64,000 nt of DNA, from NCBI GenBank assembly GCA_027019085.1, contig JALUXG010000023.1, positions 1 through 64,000 of the forward strand, written 5' to 3'. The stretch's first letter is position 1. Each line of letters begins with the position of its first letter. Positions 20,619-30,664 of the stretch are shown here, in pieces. Source of the DNA: Rhodanobacteraceae bacterium (GTDB lineage: Bacteria; Pseudomonadota; Gammaproteobacteria; Xanthomonadales; Rhodanobacteraceae). Below the pieces are notes generated by a model. That model was given only the letters and a program-made list of their open reading frames with translations, ran no database searches and was not told the DNA's origin. The position numbers were made by a program, and so were the translations under genes.

Positions 20619-22133
20619 ATGTTTCACGAATACATCCAGTACGATGCCACCGGCCTGGCATCGCTGGTTGCGCGCGGGGAGGTGAACCCGGCCGAGCTGC
20701 TGGAGGCCGCCTTGGCGCGCATGGCCGCGCTCGATCCAGACCTGGGTGCGGTGTGCCTGCCGATGGAGGCCATTGCCCGCCAGCGCGTGCAGCAGCCGCT
20801 GCAAGGATCCTTTGCCGGCGTGCCGTTCCTGCTCAAGGACATGGGCCAGGACTATGCCGGCGTGCCATCGACCCAGGGCTGCCGGGCGCTGCGTCATTGG
20901 ATTCCCGAACGTCATGATCATTTCGTCGAGCGGGTGCTGGACGCCGGGCTTGTGGTGTTCGGCAGGACGGCGACACCGGAATTTGCGCTCAAGGCCGAAA
21001 CCGCACCGGCGATCTGGGAACATCCCACGCGCAATCCCTGGGACCTGTCGCGCACACCGGGCGGCTCTTCCGGTGGTGCGGCGGCAGCCGTGGCGGCCGG
21101 TATCGTTCCGGTCGCAGGCGCTTCGGACGGTGGCGGCTCCATCCGCATCCCCAGTGCCTGGTGCGGCCTGTTCGGTCTGCGTCCTTCGCGAGGACGCACG
21201 CCCATCGGACCGCATGCCGGCGAGCACTGGGAAGGCGCCACCAGCCAGCATGTGATCAGCCGCAGCGTGCGCGACTCGGCGCGCCTGCTGGATGTGTTGG
21301 CCGGCTCGCATGTGGGTGATCCATTCGTGATCGCACCGCCGTCAAGCAGCTATGTGCATGCCTTGCATCGACCGCCGGGACGCTTGCGGATCGGCTTTTG
21401 CACGCGCTCGCCGCTGGGCACGCCGGTGCATCCGTCCTGTGTCGCGGCGGTGGAAGAGGCCGCCAACCTGCTGGAATCCCTCGGTCATGCGGTGGAGCCG
21501 GCCGAGCCGTCTATCGACGGCCACGCGCTGGCGCGCAGTTACATCACCATGTATTTCGGGCAGGTGGCGGCTGCAGTGGAACGGGCGCAACGCCTGAGCG
21601 GCGCGCGGGAATCGGCATTCGAACTGGAAACACGCGTTCTCGCCCTGCTTGGCCGCACGATCAGCGCCGGCGAATACGTGTCCCGGCACCTGGAGTGGAA
21701 TACCTGCGCGCGGGCGCTTGGCGCCTTCTTTGAGGGCTACGACCTGTACCTGACGCCGACCACGGCACAGCCGCCCCACCACCTGGGCGAACTGGACACC
21801 CCGCCTATGCAGCGACTTCTTGCGCGGGCGGTGCTGGCGTGTGGTGCCGGTCGCCTGCTGATGATCAGCGGCATGGTCGATGAACTGGTGGAAAAGAGTC
21901 TGTCCCGGGTGCCGTTCACCCAGCTGGCCAACCTCACGGGAACCCCGGCCATGTCGGTTCCGATGCTGTGGCACGCAGTGGAGAAGGACGGGCCGAGCCT
22001 GCCGTTCGGCGTGCAATTCGTGGCACGTTTCGGTGCGGAAAACACCTTGCTGCAACTGGCCGCGCAACTGGAACTGGCCCATCCGTGGGCGCATCGCCGC
22101 CCTCCCGACCCCCGGAGGGCATCGCATGGATAG
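20619..22133 (+). CDS. Amidase (amidase signature family)
   Basis: This 504-residue amidase-signature hydrolase has the Ser-cisSer-Lys triad: K73 in PFLLKDMG, the GGSSGG loop (cis-Ser about S150) and the nucleophile S174 in DGGGSIRIP. The spacing of 24 residues between the two serines matches the family. GatA can be set aside because no gatC or gatB is nearby and the C-terminal half resembles stand-alone amidases such as 6-aminohexanoate cyclic-dimer hydrolase or aryl amidases. The substrate is unknown. Confidence 0.88.
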   Translation: MFHEYIQYDATGLASLVARGEVNPAELLEAALARMAALDPDLGAVCLPMEAIARQRVQQPLQGSFAGVPFLLKDMGQDYAGVPSTQGCRALRHWIPERHDHFVERVLDAGLVVFGRTATPEFALKAETAPAIWEHPTRNPWDLSRTPGGSSGGAAAAVAAGIVPVAGASDGGGSIRIPSAWCGLFGLRPSRGRTPIGPHAGEHWEGATSQHVISRSVRDSARLLDVLAGSHVGDPFVIAPPSSSYVHALHRPPGRLRIGFCTRSPLGTPVHPSCVAAVEEAANLLESLGHAVEPAEPSIDGHALARSYITMYFGQVAAAVERAQRLSGARESAFELETRVLALLGRTISAGEYVSRHLEWNTCARALGAFFEGYDLYLTPTTAQPPHHLGELDTPPMQRLLARAVLACGAGRLLMISGMVDELVEKSLSRVPFTQLANLTGTPAMSVPMLWHAVEKDGPSLPFGVQFVARFGAENTLLQLAAQLELAHPWAHRRPPDPRRASHG

Positions 22134-22298
22134 CCGGCATTGTTCACCCGCCTCCTGCAGTGCCGGCCCCATGACACGCCCTGCGCGGTTCTCACTCGGT
22201 CGGGGTGCTCGATGTAGTGCAACAACGCCTGCATGCCCCTCGGTCGCGAAACCCGCGCATGGCATGCTCCTGAACCGGCTTGCCACGGAAGCTGATGA

Positions 22299-22979
22299 AT
22301 GATGCAGACCAGGTCTCGTACCGTTTTGAGCCGTGCCGCAGTGCGCGCCTACTACGACCGTTTCGGAGCGAAACAGGACAGCCAGGGTTTCTACGAGGAG
22401 CCTGCGATCGATGCATTGATCGCGCACGCCGATTTCGAGCACGCTCAGCAGGTATACGAGTTCGGCTGCGGTACCGGCAAACTGGCGCGCCGCCTGCTGG
22501 ACCAGCACCTTCCGGACTCGGCCCGCTACCTGGGTTGCGACCTCAGCCCGGTCATGACCCGGATCGCCCAAGGCCGCATCGAACCGTATGCAGCACGGGC
22601 CCGCATCGTGCAGACCGAGGGCGAGGTCCGGTTCCCGTTCGAGGACGGCACGATCGACCGGGTGGTGTCGTGCTATGTACTGGACCTGATGTCCGGCGAG
22701 GACATTCGCCATTATTTCGCTGAGGCCCATCGCGTGCTCGCTCCGGGCGGGATGGTGTGCGTGGCCAGCCTCGGCCACGGCGCGGGGCTGCTGTCGAGCA
22801 TGGTGTCGATGTTGTGGTCGGGGGTCTTCCGTCTGGCGCCTGCCCTGGTCGGCGGTTGCCGGCCGATCGAGCTGGAGACCTACATCGACCCGGCACAGTG
22901 GCAAGAGTGCTACCGCAATACCGTTACGCCCTTCGGGATACCCTCGCAGGTACGCGTTGTGCAGACCCGACGAACCTGA
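22299..22979 (+). CDS. Class I SAM-dependent methyltransferase
   Basis: This 226-residue protein has a Rossmann methyltransferase fold. Motif I is EFGCGTGK (54-61), an acidic residue sits at the end of strand 2 (GCDLSP) and a post-motif segment reads FPFEDGTIDRVVS. The C-terminal part RVLAPGGMVCVASLGHG is typical of small-molecule or lipid methyltransferases. The substrate is unknown. Two adjacent ATGs open the frame. It may be cotranscribed with the small membrane gene that starts 58 bases later. Confidence 0.85.
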   Translation: MMQTRSRTVLSRAAVRAYYDRFGAKQDSQGFYEEPAIDALIAHADFEHAQQVYEFGCGTGKLARRLLDQHLPDSARYLGCDLSPVMTRIAQGRIEPYAARARIVQTEGEVRFPFEDGTIDRVVSCYVLDLMSGEDIRHYFAEAHRVLAPGGMVCVASLGHGAGLLSSMVSMLWSGVFRLAPALVGGCRPIELETYIDPAQWQECYRNTVTPFGIPSQVRVVQTRRT

Positions 22980-23037
22980 AGTCGTGGACGCCGCAAGATG
23001 CGGCTGCCCCGGCCATCACCCGCACGAGGCAAACAGC

Positions 23038-23331
23038 ATGCCGCTCAGACTCAAACGCATCGGACCACTTTTTTTCGCACGGCTACTGTCCCTGGTCATG
23101 GCTGGCTATGGACTGGCTGCAGGCTGCTTGTACGCTTTTGGCGGCCTGCTCCACGACCTGATCGTCACTCGGTCCCTCAATGCAGGCACCGCGCTTGCTT
23201 TCCTGGCCCTGGCCGGCATGCCGGCACTGTTCGCAGCGGCGGGTTTTGCAGCAGGCTGTCTGGGAGCGCCGATCTACAATGGCTGGGCACGCTTGCGTGG
23301 CGGCATCATGCTGGACATCGATACGGAGTGA
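23038..23331 (+). CDS. Small membrane protein of unknown function
   Basis: This 97-residue protein shows about three hydrophobic segments (from LLSLVMAGYGLAAG, then AGTALAFLALAGMPALF and AAAGFAAGCLG). I do not recognise a family. The ATG at 23038 is preferred because upstream in-frame sequence is charged and cysteine-rich and overlaps the methyltransferase end. It lies just upstream of the intron-bearing tRNA gene, which is on the other strand. Confidence 0.6.
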   Translation: MPLRLKRIGPLFFARLLSLVMAGYGLAAGCLYAFGGLLHDLIVTRSLNAGTALAFLALAGMPALFAAAGFAAGCLGAPIYNGWARLRGGIMLDIDTE

Positions 23332-23387
23332 GCGTATGTGCCATCCTGAGGGCAGTGTTGAAATTCCGTACGCCGGGCAGACAAGTT

Positions 23388-23698
23388 TGGTGGGCCCACC
23401 AGGATTCGAACCTGGAACCAAGGGATTCGCGTGACCCGGAGGTTTCCCTTCGGCGCGGACTATCTCTTCACCCTTCGACGAGGCGGATGGGGTGCGGGAC
23501 GCTCGAGCCTGTGATCAAGGGCGCTCAAGCCCTCAGGTAGTCTCTGCACCTTCCGGCGGTGCACCGCCGGCTTGGCTCAGGGTTGCCACCGGCCGAACCG
23601 CTGAGGTTTCCCTGAATTCATCCCGTTCCCGTCCACGCATTCCTGCGTGGCGGCACCTTTCGATGAGTCCCCTGCTCTAACCGTTGAGCTATAGGCCC
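23388..23698 (-). tRNA. tRNA-Ile(CAU), split by a group I intron
   Basis: The 5' exon (23663-23698, 36 nt) begins GGGCCTATAGCTC and ends with the anticodon CAT. The 3' exon (23388-23427, 40 nt) begins AATCCC and ends with an encoded CCA. Joined, they give a 76-nt cloverleaf. The acceptor stem GGGCCTA/TGGGCCC closes with A73, the anticodon stem is GGGGA/TCCCT with loop CTCATAA, and the T-arm contains GGTTCGAATCC. C4-G69 and C5-G68, the pairs TilS uses to recognise tRNA-Ile2 for lysidine, are present here but absent from the CAU tRNA at 58372. That supports Ile rather than Met. Position 34 would then be lysidine, reading AUA. The insert lies between positions 36 and 37. Confidence 0.9.
23428..23662 (-). 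ncRNA. Group I self-splicing intron (IC3-like) in tRNA-Ile(CAU)
   Basis: This is a 235-nt insert with the complete group I core. P1 is exon CAU paired with IGS GUG (23656-23654), giving the splice-site U-G. P2 is CCACGCA/TGCGTGG with a GGAA loop. P3 is TTCAGG (23616-23611) with CCTGAG (23537-23532). P4 is CTCAG/CTGAG, P5 GGTT/AACC and P6 CCGGCGGT/ACCGCCGG. P7, which holds the G-binding site, is GACTA (23542-23538) with TAGTC (23462-23458). J3/4 reads GGGAAACC and Q-region reads GAGCCAAGC. The last base is the expected terminal G (23428). Sequence blocks match the 205-nt Azoarcus tRNA-Ile(CAU) intron as I recall it. No homing endonuclease is encoded. Confidence 0.92.
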
Positions 23699-23820
23699 AT
23701 TCGCGCAAGTGTACCCGACCGCATAGTCAACGTGCAGTGTGCATTGCTCCCCGAGTGCGGTAGAAACCGTGGCAGGCGTTGCGTCAAGGCGCAACCGATT
23801 CGCGCATCGCGTACATCCCG

Positions 23821-23843
23821 GTCGGCCCTTCCGGGCCTCCTAC
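23821..23843 (-). repeat. Solitary REP hairpin at the rarD stop codon
   Basis: On the minus strand this reads GTAGGAGGCCC-GGAA-GGGCCGAC, identical to the GTAG-hairpin half of the arrays at 9141 and 10304. The TAG of GTAG is the rarD stop codon, so the hairpin forms the very start of the rarD 3' untranslated region. It may limit 3'-5' mRNA decay. Confidence 0.8.
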
Positions 23844-24760
23844 GCGGATCGGGCGAGGCGGCGGCGGTTGTGGCGCAGGGCATCGGTGGTGAGCAGGGCC
23901 AGGGCCAGCCAGATGATGGCGAAGCCGAGCCAGTGGCTGGGCGGCATGGGTTCGTGGTTGATCGCGACCGCGACGATGAACTGCAGCGTCGGTGCCAGGT
24001 ACTGCATCATGCCGAGCACGCTGAGCGGCAGGCGACGTGCGGCGGCGGCAAAGAAGGTCAGCGGTGCGGCGGTGACCACCCCCGTGGAGGCCAGCCACAG
24101 CATGCTGTCGAGGCCTTCGCTGGTGAAATGGGTCTGCCCGCGGCTGTCCAGCCAGGCCAGGGCGCCGATGGCCAGTGGCGCGAGAAGCAGGGTCTCGATG
24201 CCCAGGCTGGTGACTGCCCCGGTGTGCCGGCCCGCGTAGTTTTTCACCAGCCCGTACAGTCCGAAGCTGCCGGCCAGGCTGAGCGCGATCCAGGGCAGCT
24301 CGCCGTCGCCAATCGCGATCACCGTGACCGCGACCAGGCCCACGCCCATGGCCAGCCACTGCAGTGGCCGCAGGCGCTCGCGCAGAACCACCACACCCAG
24401 CACCACGGTGAGCAAAGGGTTGGTGAAATAGCCCAGCGATGCCTGCAACACTTCACGATGATTGGCCGCATAGACGTAGATCAGCCAGTTGGTGGCGATC
24501 AGTGCCGCGGCCAGGGCCAGGAAGCCGAAACGGCGAGGATTGCGAAGCGTTTCCAGCACATGGCCCAGCGCCCCGGTGAACAGCAGGATCCCGGCGCAGA
24601 TCAACAACGTCCACAAGGTGCGGTTGGCGACGATTTCGAGGTCCGAGGCAAAGGCAATGCGCTGGAAATACAGCGGCAGCACGCCCCAGATGCCATAGCA
24701 ACCGAAGGCGAAGAGCAGGCCGCCACGGCGTCGGGCAGCTTCGGTGTGGGTATCGGACAT
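23840..24760 (-). CDS. rarD: RarD-type EamA transporter
   Basis: This 306-residue membrane protein of the drug/metabolite transporter superfamily has about ten hydrophobic helices. RarD-specific features include the early segment CYGIWGVLPLYF, NRTLWT, TNWLIYVYAANH and QYLAPTLQF. The transported compound is unknown despite the historical name (chloramphenicol-sensitive). The start at 24760 suits the family. Its stop codon is built into a REP element. Confidence 0.92.
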   Translation of the reverse strand: MSDTHTEAARRRGGLLFAFGCYGIWGVLPLYFQRIAFASDLEIVANRTLWTLLICAGILLFTGALGHVLETLRNPRRFGFLALAAALIATNWLIYVYAANHREVLQASLGYFTNPLLTVVLGVVVLRERLRPLQWLAMGVGLVAVTVIAIGDGELPWIALSLAGSFGLYGLVKNYAGRHTGAVTSLGIETLLLAPLAIGALAWLDSRGQTHFTSEGLDSMLWLASTGVVTAAPLTFFAAAARRLPLSVLGMMQYLAPTLQFIVAVAINHEPMPPSHWLGFAIIWLALALLTTDALRHNRRRLARSA

Positions 24761-24810
24761 GGTTGGGGACTCGTGGGGTTGCGGAGGTGTGGGCGCGTCG
24801 CTTGACCTTC

Positions 24811-24888
24811 ATCCCGGCTTCAGCCGGAATCCAGTGCCCTGCCGCGGCATCAGGGTCCGGGGTTCGTGCTTTCGCAGGAATGACGGTC
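24811..24888. repeat. Degenerate dispersed palindromic repeat
   Basis: The region between rarD and rpoD contains CCGGC-TTCA-GCCGG followed by AATCCAGTGCC and, some 50 bases on, CAGGAATGACGG. This resembles the CCCGGC...AATCCAGTG...GGAATGACG dispersed elements common in Xanthomonad genomes. It differs from the GTAG/GGCCC repeat. It is short and only a resemblance by eye. Confidence 0.35.
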
Positions 24889-24956
24889 GGGCATTTCGAG
24901 TGTAGCTCGCGGCAATGACGCGGGACTGGCCAGATCCGGCCAAGGGGCTGGAAATG

Positions 24957-24983
24957 GAAAACGCCCGCGGGGCGGGCGTTTCC
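24957..24983 (-). terminator. Terminator of rpoD
   Basis: On the minus strand AAACGCCCGC pairs with GCGGGCGTTT around CCC and runs into TTTT. It lies 50 bases after the rpoD stop codon. The stem is near-symmetric, so some function for rightward transcripts is possible. Confidence 0.75.
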
Positions 24984-25032
24984 AGGACATGGGGCGCAAG
25001 CCGGATGCGAGTCACCGGTAGCGCGTGCCGGA

Positions 25033-26919
<1,887 letters not shown>

Positions 26920-27104
26920 GGATGAAACCGCAGGACCCGGAACCGTTCAGTATACCCAGATGGTGACAATTTGACCACTGTTCAAGACTGCCGTGAGCAA
27001 CGAGGCGTCTAGCAAAAAGCATGCCTGACAAGGGTTTGCGGGCGCGTTCCAACTCCGGACCCACGCAATCTGCGGTTGCAGTCGCCGGTGCGACGAAGAG
27101 CGTC

Positions 27105-27545
27105 TCAGCGGGCCTGCAGCCAGAAGGTGACCGGCCCATCGTTGACCAGGGCGATGCGCATATGGGCGCCGAAGCGTCCGGTTTCCACCATGGGATGGGC
27201 CGCCCGCGCCAGCTCGACCAGTTGCTCGAAGCGAGCCTGGGCTGGTTCGGGGGCGGCGGCACCCTCGAAGCCGGGCCGCATGCCCCGGCTGGTGTCTGCC
27301 GCCAGGGTGAACTGGCTGACCAGCAGCAGTCCGCCCCCGGTATCACGCAGGGAGCGGTTCATCCGGCCCCGGGCATCGGCAAACACGCGGTAGCCGAGCA
27401 GACGTTCGAGCATGCGGCGGACCTGCCGATCACCATCGCCGGGCTCGACCGCAACCAGTGCCAGCAGCCCGGGGCCGATGGCGCCAACGATATCGCCATC
27501 GACGAGGACGCTGGCTTCGGTGACACGCTGGATCAGGGCGATCAT
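27105..27545 (-). CDS. dtd: D-aminoacyl-tRNA deacylase
   Basis: This 146-residue proofreading enzyme hydrolyses D-amino acids (and glycine from tRNA-Ala) off mischarged tRNA. Both active-site motifs are present: SQFTLA (77-82) and the Gly-cisPro motif NDGPVT with G137-P138, the same numbering as E. coli Dtd. The ATG at 27545 is chosen because MIALIQRV is the family's N-terminus. It sits alone between rpoD and the divergent lipid A acyltransferase. Confidence 0.96.
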   Translation of the reverse strand: MIALIQRVTEASVLVDGDIVGAIGPGLLALVAVEPGDGDRQVRRMLERLLGYRVFADARGRMNRSLRDTGGGLLLVSQFTLAADTSRGMRPGFEGAAAPEPAQARFEQLVELARAAHPMVETGRFGAHMRIALVNDGPVTFWLQAR

Positions 27546-27723
27546 GGATGGCAGTGCATAGGAAGTCGGAATCCGGGAAGCATAGAGCATGCCGAAGTCA
27601 GTAGGCATGTTGGGACGAATGCACGGGAATGACCCGAGGTTCCCGTCCGGGCGGCCAACACCCCGGAGCCCTCAAACGCCCATCCACGCATACCCAGGCC
27701 AGCCACTTCGTTACACTGACCCG

Positions 27724-28614
27724 ATGCGTCCAGACGTCACCCTCCTGTACGGACTTATCCGGCTGCTTTCATTGCTGCCCCTGCGCCTGTTGCATGCCGC
27801 AGGCGGCGGCCTGGGTTTTCTCATGAATGCCATGGGGACACGTGCCCGGCACATAGCGCGCGTGAACATGGCCATTGCGCGGCCGGATTTGCCGGTGGAA
27901 CGGCAGCGCCGGCTGGCGGCGGCGTGCCTGCGCGAACAGGGGCGCTCGATCCTGGAAATGGCCAGCGTGTGGGGCGGCGGAGCGCGGCGGGCGCTGCGAA
28001 GGGTACGCGAGGTACGTGGCGAGGAACACTTCAAGTCGGCCCTGGCCAAGGGTCGCGGCGTGATCATCGCCGCGCCGCACCTGGGTTGCTGGGAACTTCT
28101 CAACTACTGGCTGTGCAGTCGCACCCCGATGGCGATCCTCTACCGACCGCCGCACCTCAAGGCACTGGAGTCGTTGCTGCGCAAGGTACGCGGGGACCTG
28201 GCACCGGAACAGGTTCGCGCCGAGGGTGCGGGCGTGCGCACCCTGTTCAAGCGCCTGGCGGCGGGCGGTACGGTCGGTATCCTGCCCGACCAGAAACCGC
28301 GCCAGGGCGAAGGCCGTTTCGTGCCGTTCTACGGACGTCGAGCGCTGACCATGGTGCTGCTGCCTCGCCTGGCCGCGCGTACCGGCGCCACGGTGCTGTT
28401 CGCTTTCGCCGAGCGGCTGCCACGCGGTGCCGGCTATTGCATCCACCTGATACCCGCCCCCGAGGGGCTGGACGATAGCGACCCGGACCGCGCCTGCACG
28501 GCGCTCAACCGCGGCGTGGAGGTCTGCGTCGAACGCGCCTTCGCGCAATACCAGTGGGCTTACCGCCGGTTCACTCCGGCGGCACCGGGCGAGTCCAATC
28601 CCTACGAGGATTGA
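27724..28614 (+). CDS. Lipid A biosynthesis acyltransferase (LpxL/HtrB family)
   Basis: This 296-residue membrane-bound acyltransferase adds a secondary acyl chain to lipid A. The N-terminal hydrophobic helix (LIRLLSLLPLRLLHAAGGGLGFL) anchors it. The catalytic H-x4-E dyad is H119/E124 in HLGCWE. GILPDQKP and a following FYG motif match the LpxL/LpxM family. The ATG at 27724 fits the family length. The last 13 bases overlap the 3' end of the convergent TPR gene. It opens the surface-glycan region. Confidence 0.92.
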   Translation: MRPDVTLLYGLIRLLSLLPLRLLHAAGGGLGFLMNAMGTRARHIARVNMAIARPDLPVERQRRLAAACLREQGRSILEMASVWGGGARRALRRVREVRGEEHFKSALAKGRGVIIAAPHLGCWELLNYWLCSRTPMAILYRPPHLKALESLLRKVRGDLAPEQVRAEGAGVRTLFKRLAAGGTVGILPDQKPRQGEGRFVPFYGRRALTMVLLPRLAARTGATVLFAFAERLPRGAGYCIHLIPAPEGLDDSDPDRACTALNRGVEVCVERAFAQYQWAYRRFTPAAPGESNPYED

Positions 28615-28940
28615 TTGCCTGCGGCGTCACGCGCGAGACGCCGCAGGAAGACCTGCATCTCCTTCTGCGCCTGGGTGTCACCGCGTGCAGATGCCGCCGC
28701 AATGCCTTCGCGCCAGGCCTCGGCGGCTTGCACGGGTTCTCCCGCGCCCTGGTGCGCCTTGCCCAGCAGTTTCCAGGCGGCCGAGTAGCCGGGATCGAAG
28801 GTCACCGCCGCGCGCAGGGCAGACACCGCTTCGGCATGTCTTCCGGCTTCGAGCAGCGCGCTGCCGAGGGCAAAGCGCAGCAACGCGCCATCCCGTGGAC
28901 TGCCGACCAGAGCCTGCAGGGCGTCGATGCGGGCAGTCAT
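28602..28940 (-). CDS. Small TPR-repeat protein
   Basis: This 112-residue soluble protein consists of two to three tetratricopeptide repeats (FALGSALLEAGRHAEAV, AAWKLLGKAHQGAGEP). It probably mediates protein-protein contact. Its ATG overlaps the TGA of the upstream glycosyltransferase (ATGA), indicating translational coupling. It is the last gene of the minus-strand glycan operon, and its end overlaps lpxL in a convergent arrangement. Confidence 0.82.
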   Translation of the reverse strand: MTARIDALQALVGSPRDGALLRFALGSALLEAGRHAEAVSALRAAVTFDPGYSAAWKLLGKAHQGAGEPVQAAEAWREGIAAASARGDTQAQKEMQVFLRRLARDAAGNQSS

Positions 28941-30655
28941 CCCTGTACCGGGCGATAGCGCCAGTAATCGGGCGAGGGCAAGAGCCGGGTGGGAGTGTCC
29001 GGTTCCGGCGGCGTGCGCCCCGCGCGGTACGCGGCCAGTGTGTCGGCGCGCCACACCACCAGCCAGTCGTTGCGGAAGGGCTGGACCAGCAGGGCGTAGC
29101 GCAGATCCGGTGCGTGCAGTGCCTTGTTGGCGGGATAGGTCACGATCAGCCCGTGCGGATGGCGGCGCGCAAAGGCTTCGATGTCGTGGCGGTTGTGCAG
29201 GGCCGCGACCGGCTGGCGCAGGCGCGCAGCGAACATGAACTGACCTTCAGGATAGCCCACGCTGGCTACCGCATGACCTTGCGACTGGGCACGGGCAAGC
29301 AGGTCGGCGGTCGGCTTGAGGTCGAAGGACGGCCACAGCGTCAAGGTGAACCACGCGCTGAACGCGAAGGCGCCGACCAGTCCGCCGACGGCCATGCGGC
29401 GCACTTCGCCGCGACCGCGCAACAACATGAGCACGCCGAGCAGCAGGTAGACGATGGCGAAATACCGGCTGTAGCCAGCCAGGTCCACGGCCCAGTGGCT
29501 GGCCAGGATGCCGTGACCGGCCAGTGAAGGCAGCGCCAGCAGGAAGGCGCCGATGAGCAGGCCGCCCACTGCCAGTGGCCAGGGACCCAGCCATGGCGTC
29601 GCGGCAAGCTGCGGGCGGCGCTCGCGCAGCACGGCCACGGCGGAAGCGAGCAGCATCACCATGCCGCCATATTCGGGCAGCAGATAGTACAGCTGCTTGC
29701 CGCTGACCAGCGAAAAGCCCAGCAGCACCGGTAGCAACCAGGCCAGCAGGAAACGCAGGCCCGGATCGAGCGGCCTGCGTAGCAGGATCAGGGCGGCCCA
29801 GGCCCGCGGCCATGCGGCGAAAGGGAACAGCAGGACCGGCAGCCAGGGCAGGTACCACCAGAAGGGTTCCGCGTGGGCAAATGCATGGACCACCCGGCCT
29901 CCGGTCTGCTTGAACAGCACCTGCTGCATGTAGGCCGGGCCGCCGATATGGATCGCGGGGACCAGCCAGGCCGCAAGCAGGGCAAGCCCGCCGAGCATGG
30001 CGAGCGCACCGTAGCCATACCAGCGCGCGCGTTCGCGCCGTGCGTAATCGTTCCACAGCGGCCCCAGCAGCCAGGGGAAGGCCACGTGCAGCAGCATGAC
30101 CGGCCCCTTGGTCAGCAATCCCGCGCCGATCAAGATGGCGAAACCGATCCACCGCGGGGCATCACGGTGTGCCGTAGGCGTCAGGCACAACAGGGAGGCC
30201 AGCACGCAGTTGGCCAGCAGCACCTCGTACATGATCTGCTGGCCGAACAGGAACCCGTAAGCCAGTCCGGCGAGCATCCAGGGGGTGAGCCGGGCTACCC
30301 AGGGCCGGTCGGGGAACAGGCGTCGTGCCAGTGTCGCGGCAAGGACCAGTTCGGCACCGCCGAAGGCAACTTCCAGCACCCGTGGCCACGTATCGCCAAC
30401 TCCGAATGCAAACCAGCCAAGGTGGATCAGCCAGAACAGCAGCGGTGCCTTGTCGCTGTAGGGCGCGCCATTGAACGTGGGCACGATCCAATGATGACCG
30501 CTCCACATTTCCCAGGCCACGGCCAGGGTGCGGGTGGAATACATCGGCATCGGGCCGTGCGCGAAGATGGCCAGCAAGGCGAGTGCGAGCCACAACGGCA
30601 GCCACGGCCACGTGGCGCGCAGCGATTCGACAAGGGGTAGTGATTTTGGAGGCAT
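28937..30655 (-). CDS. GT39/ArnT-like membrane glycosyltransferase
   Basis: This 572-residue inner-membrane protein has about 12 hydrophobic helices. It belongs to the undecaprenyl-phosphate-sugar-dependent GT-C family that includes ArnT and protein mannosyltransferases. After the first helix, NGAPYSDKAPLLFW matches the DKPPL hallmark. The family's catalytic aspartate-glutamate pair just before (as in DEPRF of the paralogue at 38079) is replaced by S-T (MYSTRTLAVAWEMW). It is either inactive, uses another residue, or is a divergent subfamily. It lies in the operon with a CDP-glycerol-transferase-like gene and is coupled to the TPR gene. Confidence 0.85.
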   Translation of the reverse strand: MPPKSLPLVESLRATWPWLPLWLALALLAIFAHGPMPMYSTRTLAVAWEMWSGHHWIVPTFNGAPYSDKAPLLFWLIHLGWFAFGVGDTWPRVLEVAFGGAELVLAATLARRLFPDRPWVARLTPWMLAGLAYGFLFGQQIMYEVLLANCVLASLLCLTPTAHRDAPRWIGFAILIGAGLLTKGPVMLLHVAFPWLLGPLWNDYARRERARWYGYGALAMLGGLALLAAWLVPAIHIGGPAYMQQVLFKQTGGRVVHAFAHAEPFWWYLPWLPVLLFPFAAWPRAWAALILLRRPLDPGLRFLLAWLLPVLLGFSLVSGKQLYYLLPEYGGMVMLLASAVAVLRERRPQLAATPWLGPWPLAVGGLLIGAFLLALPSLAGHGILASHWAVDLAGYSRYFAIVYLLLGVLMLLRGRGEVRRMAVGGLVGAFAFSAWFTLTLWPSFDLKPTADLLARAQSQGHAVASVGYPEGQFMFAARLRQPVAALHNRHDIEAFARRHPHGLIVTYPANKALHAPDLRYALLVQPFRNDWLVVWRADTLAAYRAGRTPPEPDTPTRLLPSPDYWRYRPVQG

Positions 30656-30664
30656 ATGACGGAT

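Noticed and set aside
20619-22133. GatA subunit of glutamyl-tRNA amidotransferase
   Set aside because: No gatB or gatC nearby and the C-terminal half lacks the GatA features; a general amidase is the safer call.
23428-23680. Small open frames within the tRNA insert (e.g. 23492-23680 +)
   Set aside because: They lie in the intron core, opposite to its transcription, with no ribosome site; the RNA structure explains the sequence.
23388-23698. Broken tRNA pseudogene or insertion-sequence-disrupted tRNA
   Set aside because: Both exons are intact and join into a perfect cloverleaf; the insert has group I pairings, no terminal repeats and no target duplication.
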